DNA from: Caldisericia bacterium
GTDB lineage: Bacteria > Caldisericota > Caldisericia > B22-G15
DNA length: 32,682 bases
Reading direction: 5' to 3'
Assembly: GCA_026414995.1 (NCBI GenBank)
Contig: JAOAHY010000015.1
Location: forward strand, 1 to 32,682
Positions within the stretch are counted from its first letter, which is position 1. The number at the start of each line of letters is the position of its first letter. The position numbers were made by a program, and so were the translations under genes. This document shows positions 27,713 through 32,682 of this stretch, in pieces. The notes under the pieces are model-generated. The model saw only the letters and a program-made list of their open reading frames with translations, was not told the DNA's origin and did no database searches.

Positions 27713-28815
27713 AAGAATTTTTCTATCTCCTTTCCATTATTATTTAGTTTAATAGAAATGAAATCTTTTCCTCCTCCTTTTATATTAAAATTTTCTTTAA
27801 GTTTATTCAAAATATAATGATAATTCAAATTTTGACATTCATTTAGAAATATAACTCCAACATCTTTATTGTAAAGAAAGACAAAATTTGAACCATTTTT
27901 TAAAAGTTCCTTTCCAATATAAACAAAATCTTCTTGATTTAAAAAATCAATATTTTCTAAAATTTTTTTTGAATTATTTGATTTTAAATAGAGTTTTATA
28001 AACTCCTCTTTTATTAATTTTAATTTTTTATAATTTTCTTCTCTTTCGTCTTTTAAATTTCTTAAAAAAATATCAATCTCTTCTATTCCAATATTATTTT
28101 CTTTAGATATTTTTTTTAAAATATAATCTTTTTTTAAATAATCTGAATATGCCCTATAACCGCTTTTAAAGTAGATTCTTAATAAATTACCTTTTATTTT
28201 TTCTGTTTTTGTTAATTTAAAAATCAAGATATCTTTTGTGTTATCTACATGAGTACCACCACACATTGTAATATCAAAATTTTCAATTTCAACTATTCTT
28301 ATTTTTTCTTTAATCTCTTCTTCTTTTCTTAAATTTAGTTTTCTTGCCTCACTTTCATCTATAAAATATTTTTTAACTAACCTCCCTTCCTCTATTACTT
28401 TCATAATATTTAATTCAATTTTCTCAATATCTTCATCTTTAAAATCAATGTAAGGTATATCAATTGTTGAATATTCTTCTCCCATGTGAAAACTTAAAGT
28501 TTCTAAATTAAAGAGATTTAGGATAACCCTTGATAAAATATGTTGTGCAGTGTGTTCTCTAGAAATTTCTACTCTTCTATTTTTATCTATTTCACAGATT
28601 ACTTCATCTTTTTCTGGAAAATCAGATAAAAAATGAAATATTTTGCCATTTATCTCTTTAACATAAAGTATATCTTTTCCTTCAATTTTTCCTCTATCTC
28701 CAAGTTGACCACCTTTACCATCTGGATAAAAATATGTATTATCTAAAATTACAAATTTTTTATTTTCAATCTCTCCTTTTTCTAAAACTTTAGCAATAAA
28801 GTTTAATTTATACAT
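27694..28815 (-). CDS. AlaX-type alanyl-tRNA editing protein
   Basis: Hydrolyses mischarged Ser- or Gly-tRNA(Ala) in trans. I start it at the Met at 28815 (373 residues, MYKLNF). The frame stays open to 28905, but that extension would translate the tRNA-Leu gene. The metal-binding motifs of the AlaRS editing domain are intact: REHTAQHILS (H-x-x-x-H) and MCGGTHV (C-x-x-x-H). The N-terminal part carries FYPDGKGGQLGDRG, the beta-barrel glycine motif. A long C-terminal region (about 230-373), Lys/Glu-rich with coiled-coil character and an end resembling DHHA1 (KGGGKDFISI), marks it as a long form (AlaX-L). It lies 12 bases after the tRNA and is cotranscribed with it. Confidence 0.88.
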   Translation of the reverse strand: MYKLNFIAKVLEKGEIENKKFVILDNTYFYPDGKGGQLGDRGKIEGKDILYVKEINGKIFHFLSDFPEKDEVICEIDKNRRVEISREHTAQHILSRVILNLFNLETLSFHMGEEYSTIDIPYIDFKDEDIEKIELNIMKVIEEGRLVKKYFIDESEARKLNLRKEEEIKEKIRIVEIENFDITMCGGTHVDNTKDILIFKLTKTEKIKGNLLRIYFKSGYRAYSDYLKKDYILKKISKENNIGIEEIDIFLRNLKDEREENYKKLKLIKEEFIKLYLKSNNSKKILENIDFLNQEDFVYIGKELLKNGSNFVFLYNKDVGVIFLNECQNLNYHYILNKLKENFNIKGGGKDFISIKLNNNGKEIEKFLCQMIE

Positions 28816-28827
28816 ATTATAAACCTT

Positions 28828-28911
28828 TGGTGCGGAAGGAGGGATTTGAACCCTCATGGGATAACCCACTGGAACCTGAATCCAGCGCGTCTGCCATTCC
28901 GCCACTTCCGC
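28828..28911 (-). tRNA. tRNA-Leu (CAG anticodon)
   Basis: Read on the - strand it begins GCGGAAG, which pairs with CTTCCGC at the 3' end, followed by A and an encoded CCA. The anticodon stem CTGGA/TCCAG holds the loop TTCAGGT, giving anticodon CAG (reads CUG). The long class II variable arm GTGGGTTATCCCA and the T arm GGGTTCAAATCCC are present. Confidence 0.96.
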
Positions 28912-28925
28912 AATTCAACTAAAAA

Positions 28926-30419
28926 TTATAGTTCAAAAACTTCTTCTTTTACAACTTTTTTTTCACCAAAAATATTAACAAACTCCTCTACATTTTCGGT
29001 GTGCACTGGAATTATGTATTTTGGATTTATTTCATTTATCATCCATATAATATCATTGAAATGAGCATGTCCTGAAGAGTGATAATCACCTGTAAAAACA
29101 GGTTCATCATCTATTAGTTGAATTCCATAAACTTTTAAATTAAAATATTTTAACCAATTAAAAAGTCTCTTTATATCAAATTCTTGTTCTTCAGTGTAAG
29201 CTTCACTTGAGGAATAAATATAAATTCCATCATTTAAATTTAAATCAATTAAATTTGCAAAATCATAAAAACTATAGCATAATATAAAATCACCAAAATT
29301 TGCATTTATAGTTTTTGGAGTTATAATTTTATCTTTATATTTTTCTTTTATCATTTTCATATAATTTCTATCTTCACTTTTTTTCTCATGAATAATTTTT
29401 ATTTTTTCTTCATCAATTATATTCTCTTCATCTTTTAATAAATCAAGAAGATAAGCATCTTTATAAGTAATTAATAAATATCTATCTGTCTCTTTTGCAA
29501 TTTTTAAGAAAGTCTCTAATCTTTCTATATTTCTAGGTCCAAAATCAGCTATAACTAACTTTTTTTTATTATCATTTATAATTTTAATCGCTCCATTATA
29601 AACATCTTCTTCTTTTCTATTTACCTCTTCATATTTCTCCTTATCTTTTTTTATTCTTGTTCCTTCAGTTATTAAAATAGTAGGCTTCAGTTTTTTTAAT
29701 TCTTCTACAAATTTATATGAATATTGAGAATTTTTTCCATGAAATCTTATATCTCCTGTATAAGCTATTCCAATTCCGTCTATTTCAATGAAAAAACCAA
29801 GTGAACCTAAAATTGAGTGATCTATTTTATAAGAAATGAATTTAATATTTTCTAATTTATCTTCATATTTATCTTCATTTATTTGTATAAAGTTTCTATT
29901 TTTTTCAATGTCTTCTTCATCAATTAAGTTTTCTTTCTTTTTAGTTTTAGAACTTTTAGATATTATTTCGCCAAAATCTTCATTCCAAAATCTTTTTTTT
30001 ATAAGTGTAAATTGAGTAAAAATTTCTGAGTTAATATTTTCTATTGCTTTTAAAAATTTAATTGTTGCTCTTGAAGTTATTACTGGTATATCTTCTTTTA
30101 TTAAAGATAAATATCCAGAGTGGTCAAGATGAGCATGAGATAAAAATATGCATTTTAGATTTATATTTCTTGCCTCTTCATTTAAATATGGTGGAAAAAT
30201 ATCTTCTCTATAAATATTTTTTATTCTAGGAATTAAATTCAATTTCCACAAATCATAAATTCCTGTTGAAGATCTTGGAGATAAAAATTCTTCAAAATAC
30301 AAAGAGTAAGTTTTGAAATTTTTCCCAAAATCAAGAAAAAATGAAAAATCTTTATTACTTATTAAAATTTTTGTTCCCCCTATACTATTTTTTCCATCAA
30401 GAACTTCAATTTTTATCAT
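28926..30419 (-). CDS. Metallo-beta-lactamase-fold RNA hydrolase, RNase J/CPSF-like
   Basis: A 497-residue protein of the MBL superfamily. The zinc motif HAHLDH (in IFLSHAHLDHSGYL) is H-x-H-x-D-H. Later ligands appear in IAYTGDIRFHG, and the beta-CASP-type end shows FTGDYHSSGHAHFNDII and YIIPVHTEN, as in RNase J and CPSF-73. A beta-CASP insertion (about residues 240-430) contains LKPTILITEGT. The middle stretch around 160-190 is an unusual Lys/Glu-rich charged insert. It probably cleaves or trims RNA. Start and stop overlap the HD-GYP gene as ATGA, and a tRNA follows 14 bases later, so a role in processing the flanking tRNA-containing transcript is possible but unproven. Confidence 0.82.
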   Translation of the reverse strand: MIKIEVLDGKNSIGGTKILISNKDFSFFLDFGKNFKTYSLYFEEFLSPRSSTGIYDLWKLNLIPRIKNIYREDIFPPYLNEEARNINLKCIFLSHAHLDHSGYLSLIKEDIPVITSRATIKFLKAIENINSEIFTQFTLIKKRFWNEDFGEIISKSSKTKKKENLIDEEDIEKNRNFIQINEDKYEDKLENIKFISYKIDHSILGSLGFFIEIDGIGIAYTGDIRFHGKNSQYSYKFVEELKKLKPTILITEGTRIKKDKEKYEEVNRKEEDVYNGAIKIINDNKKKLVIADFGPRNIERLETFLKIAKETDRYLLITYKDAYLLDLLKDEENIIDEEKIKIIHEKKSEDRNYMKMIKEKYKDKIITPKTINANFGDFILCYSFYDFANLIDLNLNDGIYIYSSSEAYTEEQEFDIKRLFNWLKYFNLKVYGIQLIDDEPVFTGDYHSSGHAHFNDIIWMINEINPKYIIPVHTENVEEFVNIFGEKKVVKEEVFEL

Positions 30420-31536
30420 CTATTTAATATGCCTTCATTAATAACTTCAAAAAAGGTGTCAACTACTTTTTCATCGAAAAGAATACCTCTATTTGATCTA
30501 ATATAGTCAAGGGTCTCCTCAATTGAGTGTGGTGGTCTATAGGGTTTGTGTGATATCATGGCATGAAAAACCTCACAAACAGCAATTATTTTTGCTTCAA
30601 TCATAATTTCATTTCCTTTCAATTTTTTTGGATAGCCACTACCATCAATTCTTTCATGATGCTCAAGAATTATTTCAGCAATGGGTAATGGGAAATTTAA
30701 ATCTTTTAAATATTCATATCCATAATATGTATGTTGTTTTACCCATTCATATTCAACTTCCCTTAATTTAAATGGTTTGTTTAAAATTTCCATAGAAATT
30801 GAAATTTTTCCTATATCATGAATTAATGCCGCAATGTATAACATATCTAATTTTTCTTCATCAAGGCCCATTCTTTTTCCAACTTCATATGCAAGTTTTG
30901 CAACTGTTTCTCCATGGTTTTTTGAACTTGGATCTCTTAATTCTACTATTTTAGTTATGCCTCTCGCAAGGTTTAATAGAGAATCTTTTAATCTTTTTTC
31001 ATAATTTAAAGTTTTTAATCCAACAAGGATATCTCTAGTAACTTCTTTCAAGAAATCAATTTCTTCTTGATCAAAAAAATTATCTTTTTTTGAAAATAAA
31101 ACTAATACTCCAACCTTTTCTTTTTCATCAGAAACTGGAAGAGAGATTGCTGATAAAGTTTCTTCATTATTTATCTTAATTTTTTTAATCTCTCCAGAAT
31201 AAAATGGTTCAAAAAATTCACTTTCTTTTGATAATATTTGCTTCTCTTCTAATTTTTTATCTAAGTAATTTGAATAAATTTTAATCTCTCCATCTTCTAA
31301 TACTCCAATACAGCTCCAGTTATATATTTTTGAGTTACTAATAAATCAAGAATTTCCTTAAAAAGATCACTTTTATTTTTTACTCTTAAAATAATTTGAT
31401 TTATTCCTCTAATTATTGTTTGTAGAGAGATAAGATTTGAGATTTTTTCTTCGTTCTTTTCTTTTCCAGAAATAAGATCTTCTATTAATTTTGATAAATG
31501 TTCAATTTCCTCTTTAATTTTCTCTTTTATATCCAT
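30416..31536 (-). pseudogene. GAF plus HD-GYP signalling protein, frame-disrupted
   Basis: The intact form would be a GAF sensor joined to an HD-GYP cyclic-di-GMP phosphodiesterase. Part 1 reads from MDIKEKIKEE (31536) to TGAVLEY and then hits TAG at 31299-31297. The rest of the GAF domain (GVLEDGEIKIYSNYL ... VGVLVLFSKK) is in a different frame and leads without a stop into the HD-GYP domain. That domain keeps ALIHDIGKISIS and HHERIDGSGYP, so the catalytic half is intact; a TTG at 31051 could start it alone. The break coincides with an 8-bp near-tandem repeat. Removing one copy restores TGAVLEDGEIKIY. The frame could be open up to 31578, but that would run into the tRNA. This is either a real mutation, a reversible switch, or a sequence error. 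Confidence 0.82.
31296..31311 (-). repeat. 8-bp near-perfect tandem duplication at the HD-GYP frame break
   Basis: On the - strand GTATTGGA is followed at once by GTATTAGA (31311-31304 and 31303-31296), identical in seven of eight bases. Eight is not a multiple of three, so one extra copy shifts the frame exactly where the GAF domain is broken. Confidence 0.85.
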
Positions 31537-31548
31537 TTTTACAATTAA

Positions 31549-31636
31549 TGGTGCCGAAGGAGGGAGTCGAACCCTCATGGGGTTTACCCCCAGTAGATTT
31601 TGAGTCTACCGCGTCTTCCAATTCCGCCACTTCGGC
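31549..31636 (-). tRNA. tRNA-Leu (CAA anticodon)
   Basis: On the - strand it begins GCCGAAG and pairs with CTTCGGC, then A and an encoded CCA. The anticodon stem GTAGA/TCTAC holds the loop CTCAAAA, giving anticodon CAA (reads UUG). A long variable arm, GGGGGTAAACCCC, confirms class II. It is the first gene of the - strand tRNA/HD-GYP/MBL string. Confidence 0.96.
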
Positions 31637-31644
31637 TTTATATT

Positions 31645-31650
31645 TATAAT
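31645..31650 (+). promoter_or_regulatory. -10 box (TATAAT) for a probable leaderless transcript
   Basis: TATAAT ends exactly six bases before the ATG at 31657, with no Shine-Dalgarno, as for the genes at 16593 and 26336. The region where a -35 box should be is inside the tRNA-Leu gene on the other strand and has no match. Confidence 0.5.
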
Positions 31651-31656
31651 TATATT

Positions 31657-32682
31657 ATGAAATTTTATGATTTTTCAAATTTCATTGAATCAATATCAAA
31701 AATTAAAAAGAGAAATGATATAGTTAAAAAGATAAAAGATATATTTTCTGAAATAAATTATGATGAAATTCCTATTTTTATAGAACTTTCCCTCGGGAGA
31801 TTCGAAAACTTTTCAAAAAAAGATATAAATATTGGAGTTAGTACAGTTATTGAGGCAATAAAGACCATTTCTAATAAAACAACTTTAGAAAGTTTTTCAA
31901 ATATTGAAGATTTTGGTAATTGGGTTGAAAAAGTTTTTTTAAAAATTGGAAAATTAAAACCTTCAGATTTTACTATTGAGGATATCTATAAAGAAATTTT
32001 AAAATTTAAAGAATTAAAAGGAGAGGGTGTTAAAAAAGAGAGAGTTCAAAGGTTAATAGAAATATATAATAAACTTTCTTATATTGAAGCAAAATATTTT
32101 ACAAAAGCAGTAATAAAAGAGACAAGAAGTGGAATTAAAGAAGGTCTTTTTAAAAAATCTATAGCTTTGTATTTTAATTTAAGCGAAAAAGAAATAGAAG
32201 AACTTTATTTAAAATCTGGAAGTTTTAAGAAACTTTTTGAAAATTTCAAAAAGGGAGAATTTAAAATAGAAATATTTAAACCAATTCCAATGATGCTTGC
32301 TCAGAAAGTTGACTCTGTTGAAGAAATATTTAGTGAAGGAAACAATTTTTCTTTTGAATATAAATATGATGGTATTAGGGTTCAGATTCATAAAGATAAA
32401 GATAAAGTTAAAATTTTTTCAAGAAATTTAAATGATATTACGGAATAATTTAATTCTTGAGGGAGAATTAGTTGGATTTAATAAAAACAAAGAAATTGTA
32501 TCTTTTCAAGACTTAATGAGTATTATTTTTAGAAAAGAGAAAGAAAATATATTTGATTTAAAAATATTTCTTTTTGACATTCTTTATTTAAATGATAATG
32601 ATTTAACTAAAGTTCCATATATAAAAAGAATGGATATTCTTGATAAGGTAAGAGGTAAATTTGATAGAGTAAAATATATAAT
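31657..32682 (+). pseudogene. ATP-dependent DNA ligase, frame-disrupted and cut by the window end
   Basis: An archaeal-type ATP-dependent DNA ligase. I start it at 31657 (MKFYDFSNF); the longer frame from 31600 runs through the tRNA. The N-terminal DNA-binding domain (about residues 1-220) and the adenylation motif EYKYDGIRVQIHK with Lys236 are intact. After SRNLNDITE a TAA stops the frame at 32446-32448. The family continues in another frame from about 32447: LILEGELVGFNKNKEIVSFQDLM and FLFDILYLNDNDLT, to the window end. The roughly 15-20 residues that normally lie between these parts (compared with Pyrococcus ligase from memory) are missing, so a short out-of-frame deletion fits best. An assembly error would look the same. 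LigA elsewhere in the window is intact. Confidence 0.75.

Noticed and set aside
28816-28905. 30-residue N-terminal extension of the AlaX protein
   Set aside because: It would be a translation of the tRNA-Leu(CAG) gene; family similarity starts at the Met at 28815.
31290-31312. Programmed -1 ribosomal frameshift in the GAF-HD-GYP gene
   Set aside because: There is no X-XXY-YYZ slippery heptamer or following stem-loop; the tandem duplication explains the shift better.
31600-31656. 19-residue N-terminal extension of the ATP-dependent ligase
   Set aside because: It runs through the opposite strand of tRNA-Leu(CAA); the TATAAT-N6-ATG at 31657 marks the real start.

Overview
The window comes from a low-GC bacterium, most likely anaerobic. 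Shine-Dalgarno sites are mostly AGGAGG-like, promoters are of the sigma-70 type, TTG starts are used alongside ATG, two tRNA-Leu genes carry an encoded CCA, and a cdaA-ybbR-ligA string is present. Nothing seen fixes the phylum. Genes are tightly packed, often overlapping by a few bases, and no gene-free gap exceeds about 225 bases.

Region 1 (1-12250) is a catabolic island on the + strand. It opens with the end of an NCS2 nucleobase permease and two small membrane proteins. A sigma-70 promoter (1547-1574) then drives a HutP-family RNA-binding regulator. HutP is followed, with almost no gaps, by AllH-like (DUF2877), AllF/FdrA-like, a 59-residue module, a metal-dependent cyclase-family hydrolase, AllG-like (DUF1116) and a tandem double cyclase. 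After an intrinsic terminator come the FAD, 2Fe-2S and molybdopterin subunits of a xanthine-dehydrogenase-family hydroxylase, then a second terminator. In E. coli, AllF, AllG and AllH make the oxamate carbamoyltransferase of anaerobic allantoin use. My inference is an import, hydroxylation, ring-opening and carbamoyl-transfer route for an N-heterocycle, with HutP as an unusual regulator. The substrate is unknown and no carbamate kinase is in view.

Region 2 (12260-18017) holds a thioredoxin-like protein, a Cys-rich zinc-ribbon protein (DUF5714-like) and a lipoate-protein ligase. These are followed by a convergent acetyltransferase-like gene, a PLP aminotransferase and a B12-type radical SAM protein.

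Region 3 (26278 down to 18006, - strand) reads cdaA, ybbR, ligA, a secreted C25 (gingipain-like) peptidase ending in a dockerin, a lone roadblock/LC7 protein and urocanase (hutU). HutU sits about 16 kb from the HutP gene and in a different operon.

Region 4 (26336-32682) has a HAD hydrolase facing a - strand string: tRNA-Leu(CAA), GAF-HD-GYP, an RNase-J-like MBL protein, tRNA-Leu(CAG), AlaX and a metallophosphoesterase. The window ends in an ATP-dependent DNA ligase. Both the GAF-HD-GYP gene and this ligase are frame-disrupted; the first break is explained by an 8-bp near-perfect tandem duplication. Three + strand genes have TATAAT exactly six bases before ATG and no Shine-Dalgarno, which suggests leaderless transcripts.
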